DNA of 64,000 nucleotides from Bemisia tabaci (GCF_918797505.1 NC_092800.1:8954631-9018630), one strand, 5' to 3'; shown: positions 22,201-32,727, counted from the stretch's first letter. Notes: generated by a model from the sequence alone, not told the origin. Numbers and translations: made by a program.

Positions 22201-25200
22201 ATTAGGAAAGTTCTTTATAATCACGACCATTTTTCAATCTTTTCACTTCATGTATCATCAGGAGGTAAGACATCGATGACTTGTCAACAAACTAACCTAA
22301 ACTGGCGTTAACTTAATGCGTTTATTTTCCAACTGTTTCCTGTTTTGACAAACTTCTACCTGAAATTATCTTCATTTTAAATTCGCGCATTTCTGTAGGA
22401 AATGTTAAGGTTTCTACTCGTGCAATCTCTTTGCTTTTTTTGCGCAATTCTCATATATTTTCTTAGAACTTTCGCGCAATCCTGTATTACCGATCCCAAC
22501 TAATTTGGTTCGTCAAACTGAATTTTCTGTTTGTCAAACCGAACTATCGGTGAGTGCAACCGATCTTGTGCGGCCCAGTTCGGTCATAAATGCCGAACGT
22601 TCGATTACACTAACCGAAAGTTCAATTTGACAAACCGAATATTTAGAATGACATGGAACACCGATTCGGTTCACATTACCGATTTTGTTTTCAGTGCCAT
22701 AACACATACAAATTAAATTGTATATATTTCCTGACCAATAGGAAAAGAGACGTAGTGATTTTCAATCCAAACAGCGGGAAAGCTCTAATACGTTCGTATC
22801 AGAAAGCGCTTGTGTGTTTTTTATGTAAGCCCGTTTTTAAGTTCCCCGAGGAGGATGAGCACCGTTGTGGCCTGGTTACACGCTCAAATTTCCGTCAAAT
22901 TCCGATCAAAATGATGACCAAGATGGCGGTCGAGAGTTATCTGGATTGATGAGTAAAATTAATTAAAACAGCGTGTTGATTGAAATAAGCATGAAATAAG
23001 CACGGTTATGTGGAAATCAGATGAAGGATGAGCCCCACAGCTCCATCATCTACCATCAAATTTTTGCAGGCCGCAGAAATTTGATGGTAGATGGTGCGCA
23101 CCAGTCACCATTTGATCGGAAATTGATGGAAATTGAGCGTGTAACCAGCACATTAAGATGAAAATACTCCCTCACTAAAATTTCAACCATCAACTTCGAG
23201 ACACTGCCGCTAAAAAAATAAATTTTAGAAAAACAATTTTGATCGTCCTCCGTGTTTTGATATCAGAACCATTAAATGGACGTAGTTCTACGAAACAGAC
23301 CTACAGGGTGTCCCAAAAGTCCCTTCCACCCCCTCTAAAATTTTAGCTAATTAATATTTTGAAACGAAACTTTGGGGATGTTCATCGATCAATGTAAGCT
23401 ACTTTTGGGGGCCCCCAAAATTTTCGGGGCCCCCCGTGGGGAGGGGCTGCGGACCCCAACTTTTTTTTTTCAAATGGCAACCCCTATCTTGTGATACCTC
23501 ATTCGAAAGAGCATAAAAAACTAAGAATTTTGGCGCAAACCGCAGATCAATATCTTAATTTTTGACCAAGTTATGATAGGTCAAAGGTCAAATTTGACCT
23601 ATTTTCAAAAAATTATAACTCCGGTTCAAATTATCGTAATGAAAAAAATAAAACGGGAAAATTTACCACATTGTAAGCACTTTTAAGGAAAAATCACAGA
23701 AATTACTTCAAACTAATTTTAAGGGGGGTTTCGGACCCCCAAATACGCCAATTCAAAGGTCATTCAATTTTCCCGCGAAATAAGCCAATTTCCCCCAGAT
23801 TTGCCTCCACACTAGTTCAGTAAGGTCAAAATCAGTTCAACATTACGTTGGCAAGTCCCCAAATTTCGGGAAAAGTTAAAAAAAAAATTTATAGCGGTCA
23901 AATTTAATCACCTTTAATTTCGTTTTTTTTAACTTTTCCCGAAATTTGGGGACTTGCCAACGTAATGTTGAACTGATTTTGACCTTACTGAACTAGTGTG
24001 GAGGCAAATCTGGGGGAAATTGGCTTATTTCGCGGGAAAATTGAATGACCTTTGAATTGGCGTATTTGGGGGTCCGAAACCCCCCTTAAAATTAGTTTGA
24101 AGTAATTTCTGTGATTTTTCCTTAAAAGTGCTTACAATGTGGTAAATTTTCCCGTTTTATTTTTTTCATTACGATAATTTGAACCGGAGTTATAATTTTT
24201 TGAAAATAGGTCAAATTTGACCTTTGACCTATCATAACTTGGTCAAAAATTAAGATATTGATCTGCGGTTTGCGCCAAAATTCTTAGTTTTTTATGCTCT
24301 TTCGAATGAGGTATCACAAGATAGGGGTTGCCATTTGAAAAAAAAAAGTTGGGGTCCGCAGCCCCTCCCCATGGGGGGCCCCGAAAATTTTGGGGGCCCC
24401 CAAAAGTAGCTTACATTGATCGATGAACATCCCCAAAGTTTCGTTTCAAAATATTAATTAGCTAAAATTTTAGAGGGGGTGGAAGGGACTTTTGGGACAC
24501 CCTGTATGTGGAAGTGAGAAATATGGGGTGTGCTCGTTAGTCTCTGGCCGTAAGAGTGAATGAGAATAATAAAGCGCCAGTGACGTCAGCGGCAACGAGA
24601 TCGGTCTCCGCGGTCGCCGCCGTCCGCCCGCCTCCGCATAAACTCATGAGCCCTGTCCACAAGGCTCTCTTGCCATGCCCGCGGCTCATGAGTTCCGCAC
24701 TCAGCTGCACATAGGTCTCTTTGATAGAATGCAATATCCCGCTTTTCCAATTCTTCAAAAGGAACCACGCCCACTTTTACATTGCTTCTTATCCAGATTT
24801 CTAGAGCACACCCCACATTTCTCATCGCCACATAGGTCTGTTTGGTAGAAATACGTCCAAATAAAGGTATCACAGATTAATCTATTGTAAATATGTTAGG
24901 CCCCTCTCCCCCTTCTTGTCGTTAAGCTGTTGCCACTAAATACTAAAATTCAAGAGGTAGGTTGGAATTAAGAAACGCTCCCTATCGGCTGAGCTTTTGA
25001 AAGTATGAATTTGTCAACGTTTCATATTTGAAGGGCGAAGCAATTCAGATGCAATTTTTAGGGAACAACTATGCAACTGTGAAATGCTTAACGGCTTACA
25101 ATCAATAATTAAGCATTGCACAGTGAAAGGGTGGTCGCCTGTGTGTAAATTATTCTAAACTCAATGTTTCTGGGAAAAATGCATGATTTTGCATGGCAAT

Positions 25201-28046
25201 TGCAAAATTGGTATCGAAATGCAATAAAAATCTCTCAAAGAGTATAAATTGCTATTTTCCGTTTTAAGGTAAAAAATACATTCCGTGATACTGATTGGCA
25301 ATCTCCTGTTAAGTATTGCAGAGTAGGGGTCTGCTCGAAAAATGTAAGAAGTACTTCTTCCTCACCTGTCTGGAAAGACACGCTTGTCCTTTCATGCACA
25401 ACCATAAAAATGACATCGCCGCAAACGGGTTTTCAGCCTTGAAAAAAAAAGAATTGAGACAAATTTAAAAGAAAATATTTTTGTATACGTATTGGCTGAC
25501 TGCTAGAAGTGGTCTGCGCATTTACCCATGAATTGAATACATTTTGATTGCTTGTTTTTCAGAGAGATGCAACGATCAACAAATAAACATGGATATCATT
25601 GGTAATCTCAAATAGAGTGGTCCATAACCAGTAGATTATCCTTGAATCTCAAAAAACGGAAAAGATGAATAGGAAAACTTATTATCAAACAGCCTTTTGC
25701 TTTAATGCGCTTTTTTTTTTGAACAGACTAATCTCCGACTTTACACTGGAAAAAAAACCACATTGGATCTAGAGTCCAGACTCTTGAAAACATTGACAAG
25801 AAAAAGGACTCTTGATTCAAGCAGATTTAAGCTTAAATCAAAAGGAATCCGCCCAAATTAAGAGGATTGGTTCTTGATTTAAGCTTAAATCTGATTGAAA
25901 CAAGAGTATTTTTTCTTGTCGATGTTTTTAAGAGTCTGGACTCTAGATCCAATGTGTTTTTTTTTCCAGTGTAATTCGTTCATATGTCTTTTTTTATTTG
26001 TTTCAAATTTCTCCTCCCCCCTTCCTATTTATTTATCTTTTTCTAGCCCTTCTTTGATGTAATACTACCCTCTTTCTGTATCAAACTTCCTTTTTTGAGG
26101 TGTTCATGACCGTGTTTTGTTAAGTAACCTTCAATAAAACGTATTTATACCAACCAAGACCAACCAAACGTGTCAAGTATTATGGACAGAAGTCAGCAGA
26201 AAATTAACTCATTATTCTCTAGTTAATTTTTCAAATTTTTTGATTTTTTTTATCAAACATCCATAGATTAAGAAATTGACCACATCGCAAAGATACAAAA
26301 TTTTTAAAAAATTAATGTATTTTTTCTGTAGCAGGTCTCTCTGACAATTCTGTTCACTGAACTTATCCATTAACCAAATAACATACTCACCAACTCTGCT
26401 GACTTTTTGCTTCTACCGTCCGTCATAATGACGAACCCGTCCTCATCCAGTCGTCTGAGAATGAGAGTTCTATTGCTTACGCGTCCAGACCTAGAAAAAC
26501 AGAATAATGAGAATTACAAGATTAAAGGAGCAACTTTCGTTAAAAAAAATTTACGGCACGTTTGTAAAATGTACATGCTCGAGACATGAAATCGGTTACA
26601 AACTTGAAAACTTAAAAAAATTGCGTGATGATTCCCCGTTCGGACATATGCACTGTCTATTAATCAGTTCTATTTGTGATCTATTATAGCACAAAAGGAT
26701 GAAACTATACTCACTTGGTAGCTGTTGAGAGAGATAGAACGTTCGCCATCAGGTTGTTAGGGTTGAGCTGAACGTGATCTCCGTACCATGCTTTGAAGAG
26801 TTCCATAGGGTGTTTGCTCATTGGTTCAATACGGTGGAGATTTGAATCGGTCGGAATAAAACTCGGTTCAACTTTCTGTGAGCAAAATTGTTTGATTTGT
26901 TAGCTTTGATACTAAATAAACCACCATGCATTTCCTTGTGAAAGACCGCAAAATTTAGACCGTCATTGTGGATGAGATATTTTTCATTATTATTTTCTTT
27001 TTTTTGAGATAATTTAGTTATTTCCCGTTCCTTTGCGTGCACGCAATTAATAGATACATACTGAAATAATTCTTCCTCGGCCAAAATATTACATAATAGA
27101 ACTGAGATGGCGAAACTAGTGGTCCTCCAAACATTCATTTCCACAAATTAAAATCAATTAAGCGTGTTTTTCGTGTTTATTTTTACTCTTTTGTTTTTAA
27201 CATGAGTATACAGTAAAACGTTTTCACAAAAGAACAATTAAAAAATTATAACATGAGATAAGAGGATCACTTTTCATTGAATCAAATTTTAAAGGCAACA
27301 CAAACAATTTTGAGATTCTTTATTTTCACCGAACAAATTAGTGATGTAACGATCAAGTGTAAATTGAGGAAAATAAATGTACAAAAGCGTGTGAGGAAAA
27401 AGCTAATTTTTGAAAATGAGGTCTGAGTGTGAAAACAAGCACATGGCTCAGAGAGGTCACATCAAAATTGGAATTCAGTAAATGAAGAAGAGAAAATTAA
27501 AAATTAAAAAAAAAAACCGGAAAAACTAAAGAAATAAATAATCCATTCTAATGGTCTCACATACTATTCTAGCACTGAGACCAGTAGGATTCTTAAATAG
27601 TAGGCGTGACGCTATATATCATTTTTCTTTCCTCTCTTGCGATGAGAAACCCTTAAAAATATGATTTATGCACTGGTTGATTGATTATGCAAATGTAATT
27701 GGTATGATATTAAAATGATTGATTATAAAAATACGATTAATGCGTATGATGATTAATTGATTACCCACTGAAAACGTAATACCTACTGCTAGTAGCAGTT
27801 TGGTCGTTGACCTGAACTGGACATGCAGTCTAACAATTTTGCATCATCCGAGGTCAAGTTTAATGTATCACAGTGAGCTACTACTTATCAGAAATTGAAC
27901 TTAATCATTACCGTATGTATTTAATTTTCTTTAGTTTGTTTTGATATTGTATACCCTACCTCTTGGGGAAGACCTATGGATGAATATCGCAGTGAGTGGA
28001 ACACAGATGGGACCCTGCTGGCCAATCGTATAGCTTGTTTCTCGAG
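19154..28046 (-). CDS. Pyridoxine-5'-phosphate oxidase-like protein, 6 exons
   Basis: PNPO enzymes are FMN flavoproteins that oxidise pyridoxine or pyridoxamine phosphate to pyridoxal phosphate. Six minus-strand exons (27960-28046, 26715-26875, 26391-26490, 25366-25437, 20309-20511, 19154-19280) join with every phase consistent to 249 residues plus TGA; PNPOs are 210-265. Family landmarks in order: MELFKAWYGD (N-terminal helix), SNRTLILRRLDEDGFV (FMN-binding strand), ENPFAAMSF, RQVRIEGKVEALDE, the dimer helix region, and a C-terminal YKLHPDMIEFY. Oddities: about six extra residues (WLCMKGQACLS region) where PNPOs have a short FYWEPL.RQ, and GLTIGDR where active enzymes have NRLHDR. The family call is firm. 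Whether it oxidises B6 vitamers is open, so I give no symbol. The first exon and start codon are not certain. Confidence 0.92.
19970..20221. mobile_element. MITE-B copy in PNPO intron
   Basis: MITE-B elements are about 250 bp with inverted ends CTGCCGTGCTAAGGAAGAAC. Here the left end is diverged (CTGCTATGCTAAGG) and the right end is CCTTAGCACGGCA. Flanking 5-mers are CAAGA and GAAGA. It sits in the last PNPO intron. Confidence 0.8.
20309..20511 (-). CDS. PNPO-like exon: VRIEG block
   Basis: 67 codons plus two bases. VRIEGKVEALDESNWIDIYE corresponds to the PNPO VR.EG.V..L......YF; the following segment of charged helix ends EKPAH. Acceptor ttttag, donor gtaagt after CACGT. Codon 68 (Val) is split with the last exon. 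Confidence 0.95.
20567..21151. repeat. Direct 79-bp repeats flanking MITE-C copy 1
   Basis: A segment starting ACTGATAAAAAAGTTCCATC and containing GAAGTTCGGTGTTCCATATC and CGATAGGATTGCA occurs at 20569-20645 and again at 21075-21151, on both sides of the MITE-C copy. The two differ at several positions, so they are not a fresh target duplication. A tandem duplicate that received MITE-C at its junction explains it. Confidence 0.7.
20646..21061. mobile_element. MITE-C copy 1
   Basis: The family has ends CACTGAAAAAAAATCTCGG and its inverse, about 415 bp, with interior motifs GGTAAAATTACCAA, TTTTACCAAGGTCC and TCTCGGTAATTTTAC that are themselves palindromic. Other copies are at 32722-33127 and 56497-56912. 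It lies in the 4.8-kb PNPO intron. Confidence 0.85.
21860..22060. repeat. Module S tandem array, inverted orientation
   Basis: GTCTTGTAGGCGCTA recurs at about 21858, 21939 and 22008 (last as GTCTTGCAGGCGC), each followed about 45 bases later by a variant of GCAATGCGTGAAGT. It is the same ~80-base module as at 13942-14160, reversed. Confidence 0.75.
22061..23276. other. PNPO intron, mostly unassigned
   Basis: A diverged inverted repeat spans about 22862-23150 (GGTTACACGCTCAAATTTCC on the left, its near inverse near 23128-23148 on the right), with an inner palindrome CCATCAAATTT..AAATTTGATGG. A stretch of CCGAA / TTCGG repeats lies at 22500-22680. No exon resembles PNPO. Confidence 0.5.
23277..24859. 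mobile_element. Foldback repeat X, copy 2, interrupted by a long palindrome
   Basis: The ends TGGACGTAGTTCTACG and AGAAATACGTCCA match copy 1 (2836-3728). Removing 23304-24504 and one TA restores CAGACCTATGTGG, the sequence seen inverted at the other end of X. So X was here first and the palindrome came later. Confidence 0.85.
23304..24504. repeat. 1.2-kb almost perfect palindrome, TA-flanked
   Basis: The ends are CAGGGTGTCCCAAAAGTCCC and its exact inverse, flanked by TA (23302-23303, 24505-24506). The arms, about 585 bp each, are nearly identical inverse copies. I saw only scattered differences, for example CCGTGGGG against CCATGGGG. They meet around 23890-23930 with a spacer of about 30-40 bases. 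No reading frame of note. It lies in the PNPO intron between exons 20309-20511 and 25366-25437 and so would be part of the pre-mRNA. Confidence 0.93.
25366..25437 (-). CDS. PNPO-like exon: ENPFAA block
   Basis: 24 codons, AENPFAAMSFLW followed by LCMKGQACLSRQ, phase 0 at both ends, donor gtgagg, acceptor tttcaag. The first half is the conserved NP.A...F.W of PNPO. The second half is longer than the usual EPL.RQ by about six residues, and the exon ends in the expected RQ before VRIEG. Confidence 0.92.
25744..25971. mobile_element. TA-flanked palindromic MITE, 228 bp
   Basis: The left end is CACTGGAAAAAAAACC followed by ACATTGGATCTAGAGTCCAG; the right end is the inverse, ending CCAGTG. TA lies on both sides (25742-25743, 25972-25973). 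The whole element is nearly self-complementary, including GATTTAAGCTTAAATC in both halves. Tc1/mariner-type insertion is likely. It lies in a PNPO intron. Confidence 0.88.
26391..26490 (-). CDS. PNPO-like exon: FMN-binding strands
   Basis: One base plus 33 codons: SGRVSNRTLILRRLDEDG then FVIMTDGRSKKSAEL. This matches the PNPO FMN-binding block (G.PS.R.VLLK......GF.F.TN..S.K...L). The usual Lys of LLLK is Arg. Acceptor tctag, donor gtgagt. Confidence 0.95.
26715..26875 (-). CDS. PNPO-like exon: N-terminal helix
   Basis: This exon encodes KVEPSFIPTD through NNLMANVLSLSTAT plus two bases. PMELFKAWYGDHVQLNPNN and MANVLSLSTAT match the PNPO start (DP...F..W......EPNAM.LATV). Acceptor ctcacag, donor gtgagt. 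The split Lys codon is completed by the next exon. Confidence 0.9.
27960..28046 (-). CDS. PNPO-like exon, N-terminal extension
   Basis: This exon encodes 29 residues, LEKQAIRLASRVPSVFHSLR then YSSIGLPQE, between acceptor tgtgcag and donor gtaggg. It joins the next exon in phase 0. Arg and Ser rich with only two acidic residues in the first 28, it resembles a mitochondrial presequence. It has no methionine, so either a start exon lies further upstream or this is 5' UTR and translation starts at Met in the next exon (MSKHPMELF). Confidence 0.6.
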
Positions 28047-28594
28047 CTGCACAAAGAAAAAAAAAATCAAAATAGACAATTAAACTAAAATATGATTGAT
28101 GGAACCACACACATTGTATTGATACATTGGCTGTTTTCATGCGCCCTTCAAGAGGAGCCGGACATCGATTTTCGAAATTTCGTATTTTGGGCTCATTTTT
28201 GTGCATATCCATACGAGCAAAACAAGACCAAGAACATTTATTTCTGATGACTAGTTTGGTTGGTAGAAGCTCTTAAGAGAATGAAAGTTGAAGCGTAGTA
28301 CCATTAAATTGGCTACCAACTGTTTTTTTACCAAAAATTCATATTAAGTTTTCCGTTAATGTATTTTTCCCCCCACAAAAAGTACCTTTTCTTAGGTTCT
28401 AGTGAGCCTTTTCAAAAAACTCTTTTTTGATTGATTTTCCCCATTTTTCTGCACACTTCAACGTGAGGGTTTTCAAGCATATTGATTTTTAAAATTTTCA
28501 GGCCTCTTTGAATGCCAATTTTATTGCATTTTTTATGTTAATAGGTATTTATAAAATTGATCAGAAATCGTATTTTCAATAAAAACAAAGAATC
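28047..28594. other. Upstream of first PNPO-like exon seen, no start exon recognised
   Basis: A minus-strand frame from 28212 (MDMHKNEPKIRNFENRCPA...) lacks a donor that would join in phase with 27960-28046. I do not accept it as the start exon. Confidence 0.4.
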
Positions 28595-28756
28595 CAGGGG
28601 CGGATCCAGCAATTCGGCAACAACGGATTCCCTCCATTTAAACCAATGTTAAATAATCGATTCTTGTCGGGGCACCTGGCCCCTCCAAAAATCGATACAT
28701 TTCCATAGGTTTTAATGGGGAAAAACAGTGTTGCCAATTTGCTGGATCCGCCAATG
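28595..28756. mobile_element. hAT-type MITE, 162 bp
   Basis: Ends CAGGGGCGGATCCAGCAA and TTGCTGGATCCGCCAATG with a perfect 8-bp duplication AAAGAATC (28587-28594, 28757-28764). The interior has AATCGATTCTTG and AAAATCGATACATTTCC, recalling MITE-A, but the termini differ. Confidence 0.9.
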
Positions 28757-28855
28757 AAAGAATCCTGTGTTAAAATGTTCAGGAAGATGTGAGAAATCAA
28801 ACAAACAATATTTATAAAAAGACCCAGTGGAGTCTGAGAGAAGTTAAGTTAAGGA

Positions 28856-29018
28856 CAGTGGTGAGGCGTGAATGATCGATTATCGATTTTCCCCCATTTG
28901 AGACCGTGATAAAGAATAGATTATTAAGGTGTTCATGGCAAACACCCCGGTAATCGATCCTTTTTCATAGGTTTAAATGGCAATCAATCGATATGCCGCA
29001 AAGTACGCCACGCCACTG
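28856..29018. mobile_element. MITE-A copy 6
   Basis: CAGTGGTGAGGCGTGAATGA at the left, GCCACGCCACTG at the right, 163 bp. Flanks GTTAAGGA / GTTGAAGA show an 8-bp duplication with two differences. Confidence 0.88.
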
Positions 29019-31600
29019 GTTGAAGATGGGTCTTTTAACATTCCCGGGGCTAAGATGCCCGACTCCCCTTGAAATTGAGATGGAAAGAAACAGACGGAGC
29101 CACAGAAGAGATATCGGCTACAGAAAATGCAAAGACGAAGAAGAAGGGGGTTCATTGAAACTGCGAGGTCGTAGGCAAATATCAAAATCTCTCCCGAGAC
29201 ATTTTGGACAAGCCAGTTTCTGTTAGGGCAGGCCGTTGAGGCAGGTTGAGGTAGACATTTCAAGAATCTTCTCTAGTTGTTATTAATCAAACCCGAAAGG
29301 AGCTCCAGATTACCCGTTTTCAGAGCTCACAAAACAACCTCGGAGATGCTTCGTAGTACAGACCGCGTTTAACAGAAAGGAACCAACTGTTCTGGCTCAT
29401 GGAAAGAAACAACATACCTGCCGTCGAGTTCCTTATGGAGGTAGGATCTTTTAGTTACAAGCCATCGCTCTTGATTCCTTTCCACTAAACTCAGTCCAGA
29501 TAATTATGAGATGTTTAATTGGGGATTCCAAAGTGCCTGTCCGCAGAGAGAAAAAGGGGGAAAGCGGGTGAAAATTCGGAACCGCCTCGGGGCGGTCGTA
29601 TAAGCTCAAAAGAATCCACTTTTATTCAGATTTATGGTCGATTTTTCGCGGGATTAAAACAGATTTTTCCGCATTGGATGTTTATATTGCGACTCTAACA
29701 CACAAAATAAATTTGAAAAATGTCGAGTTGTCGAGACATTAACAATCCTTGAAAAGCCCCCTCCCAAATTTTTGTCCTTTTTCTGTTTTTCGTTGACAGA
29801 ATTTCCACTTCAGTGTCAACAAACTTTCTTCTTTTTATTTTTAAAGCAATTTAGTCGATGCCACCTTCTGATGAATCTAGAGAATCAAATTTTGATCATC
29901 TATGAGTTTTACGGTAGTGCAGACACTTTTTGCAGGAATCTATTAATTAAAGTCACTTCAATTTTTATACGCGCATTAGTTATCGATCCAAATTTCAGCA
30001 GTTACTACTACCTTATAAGTTCGTACTTATTTAAAATTAATAAATACTTTTTCTACCTTTTATTTAGAACATATTTTATACCGTAGAAAAGTGTCTTATA
30101 TTGTGAATTTTAGAATTTTTGAGGATGTATTTTAAATTCGGTTTTTTAACTAGATCCATTACATTTTTTAAGTCATTCATCAATGACACCAACCATTTCT
30201 TAAATTGTATAATTGCTTACAGCCGATCAGCAGATTTTTCTTAATTTTTTTAACCAAATAGTTCATTCTCCACTGATCAGCCGTGCTGGGAAAAATCACC
30301 GTATGACCGTGTGAATTTCTCTCCACAAAATATTGAATTTTGTGAAAAACTATGCATATTCCCTTAAAATATTTAGATATTTTACGTGAAATTTCAAAGA
30401 AAAGTATCTAAAATTCGAGGAAAAATATTCACTAAGTTTCCTGGGAAATCCGTTTTAAATTGAAAAAAATAGACTCCTCTGAAGTCTCATACGGCGACGT
30501 TTCTCTTCAGCATAGTGGTGATGCTCTGTTGGATAATAGCTTCACATTGAAAAAAAAAATTGTTCGTTTAAAATTCAAAACTTGGCAACAGTGATGTCCG
30601 ATTTTGAGTCGCAGTTCAGAAATTTTTATTTTCAAACGTGTTTTTTCTACTTTTTTTGAAGAATTTTTTACGCCTTTTTGATGTAAATGAGGGCTACCGG
30701 ATGTTTGGAATGCTTAATGTGTCGGTCAAAATAAGCACTGCTTTTTTTCCCCGCAGCAGACTTGAGATTAATTGAGACTTGGAAACAACAGACAGGGATT
30801 TTCATGACCTTCATCAATGATTGTGTATTTACGGTTGTTGACGGTTTGTTGACCCTGAGCAGTCACCGGCTAGTTTATTTTCCTATTAGTAGGTCGGTCA
30901 TTTTTATGAGCAAGGTTCCTGCATAATTTTCTATGCTTCATTTATTTTTTAACTCATATTTTTGAGTTAGTATGCTCCAATTAGTACGATGAATGTGATA
31001 AAATAAATACATGTATTTCAATTACTTACATAAAAATTCAAAGAAATTACAGGCATCAAGAGGTTTTGCAAGTGCTGAGAAAATGGGATTTCGCACTCTA
31101 CGAGTTAACATTTTAAACGAAAATTATATTACAAACTAGTGAATTACAAAGAATATTGGCGGAGTGCCTTCAATTTGAAAGGTGGGCAAACCAAATCACT
31201 CTAAAATGGGAGTCGTTATGTTATCCATCTCGGCGCTTTTCCCGCAACGAGCATTTCTAAATTGTAACCAAAATCAGTGTCAAGAATACTGCAAAACTGT
31301 ATAGAAATGCACCGACGGCGAAGTAGAAAACTCTGCATACCAAATTGCAATGTTGCAAACTTCCGTCATACTGGACCTTTTGAAAGAAGAGTTAACTGAA
31401 GTAATGCCTGGAAAATTCATAGGTAAATCTCTTACTACATCTTTGTCTTTCAATATTTTTCAAAAGGAGCTCCTAAGCTCCTCGAAAACCTCTCCGAAGG
31501 TTTTCTTCTTTTCTCACCCCCCCCCCCCTTTACTGATTCTGTGGGCTCGAACCTGGAGAAATTTCCTCATCCTCAGAGAATACAAATATATTATCCGGTG
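29019..31600. other. Mostly unassigned DNA with one MITE-B copy
   Basis: Apart from the MITE-B-like element at 30279-30515 I see no defined repeat. A minus-strand open segment ending at 29426 with a good donor (LSGLSLVERNQERWLVTKR... then gtatgt) is the only exon-like signal. It does not join PNPO in frame and I cannot name a family. Confidence 0.4.
30279..30515. mobile_element. MITE-B copy, diverged
   Basis: Left end CAGCCGTGCTGGGAAAAATC with CCGTATGACC, right end TCATACGGCGACGTTTCTC then TTCAGCATAG. Spacing (237 bp) and order match MITE-B. The ends are mutated and no duplication is evident. Confidence 0.6.
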
Positions 31601-31765
31601 CAGTGGCGTGACGTGCTTTACATACATCGATTGATCTGCCATTTAATCCTATAGAGAAGGATCGATTAACAGGGTGTTCGCTGCGATCACCTTAATAATC
31701 GATTCTTCACCATACCTTCAAATGGGGAAATATCGATAATCGATCATTCACATGCCACGCCACAG
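31601..31765. mobile_element. MITE-A copy 7, inserted at the end of copy 8
   Basis: Starts CAGTGGCGTGACGTG and ends CCACGCCACAG, with perfect 8-bp duplication ATCCGGTG (31593-31600, 31766-31773). The right-hand duplication overlaps the first bases of copy 8. Confidence 0.93.
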
Positions 31766-31768
31766 ATC

Positions 31769-31932
31769 CGGTGGCAAGGCGTAAATGATCGATTATCGAT
31801 AATTCCCCATTTGAAGCCATGGTAAAGAATCGATTATCGAGGTGTTCGTTGCGAATACCCTGTTTATCGATTCCTCTCTTTAGGGTTAAACGGCAGAGCA
31901 ATCGACTCATCGCAAAGCACGCTACACCACTA
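31769..31932. mobile_element. MITE-A copy 8
   Basis: Begins CGGTGGCAAGGCGTAAATGA and ends GCTACACCACTA, with the internal TATCGATAATTCCCC and GGTGTTCGTTGCGAATACCC. It is in opposite orientation to copy 7 judged by the asymmetric interior. Its left flank was overwritten by copy 7's insertion. Confidence 0.85.
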
Positions 31933-32011
31933 AAGACTTTAATAGGCGTGTAAAATCAAAGCGTCCGCATCGACCGAAGCTTTGGCGTCGAGTCGGTTTT
32001 CGGGCCTGGAC

Positions 32012-32155
32012 CCGATTATCGATAAGTTATCGATATTTCTCCATTCGAGACTGCGGTAAAGAATCGATTATCAAGGTGTTCACTGTTTATCGATCCTTTT
32101 CCATAGGTTTAAATGACAGATCGATCGATACATCGCGAAGCACACCACGTCACCG
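32012..32155. mobile_element. MITE-A copy 9, degraded
   Basis: CGATTATCGATAAGTTATCG, then the family order GGTAAAGAATCGATTATCAA, GTTTATCGATCC and ATAGGTTTAAATG, ending ACACCACGTCAC. The left terminus and part of the central palindrome are lost. Confidence 0.75.
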
Positions 32156-32561
32156 ATTTCATCCAGTTTTTACAGCCGATTCAATCGAATACATCGAATG
32201 CCAAAATATCGATTCGAACCAGACCCCGACTCAAATCACTTCAAGTTCACGACCGGTTAACATGCACGATGCACGCATACCCAATCGATACACGGTAATA
32301 AAGAACCTTCACCTAGCGGTGCACTTCATCGAATAAGGAAAGCGGTCGAAATCGGCCGGGGAGAGAGATGCAGTATGCATTAATATGCGGTGTGATGCAG
32401 TAGGAAAGGGAAAGAGTGTCTAGCGATTTATTAAGACGTCTTCTCGGAGACTGCAACAAGATCAAGTTGAAGGAGCAACCCACTTCACTTTAGAGCCAAG
32501 CACCTTGGTTTAGCGAAGCTTCGTCGCTCAGTGAAACGAGCACTGATGGAAGAGGTCGAGC

Positions 32562-32727
32562 CAATAGCGTGGCGTGATTTTCGATTTATCGATTAATCTG
32601 CCATTTAAATCTATGGAAACAGATCGATACACAGGGTGTTCGCAACGGACACCTTAATAATCGATTCTTCGCCACAGCTTCAAATGGGGGAATATCGATA
32701 ATCGATCACTCACGCCTCCTCAAACTG
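32562..32727. mobile_element. MITE-A copy 10
   Basis: CAATAGCGTGGCGTGATTTT at the left; CACGCCTCCTCAAACTG at the right, where MITE-C copy 2 abuts. TATCGATAATCGATC and the central GTGTTCGCAACGGACACC are present. Confidence 0.82.

Noticed and set aside
28196..28212. Start codon of PNPO at 28212 (MDMHKNEPK...)
   Set aside because: The frame runs into the acceptor region of the next exon in the wrong frame, and no donor gives phase 0.
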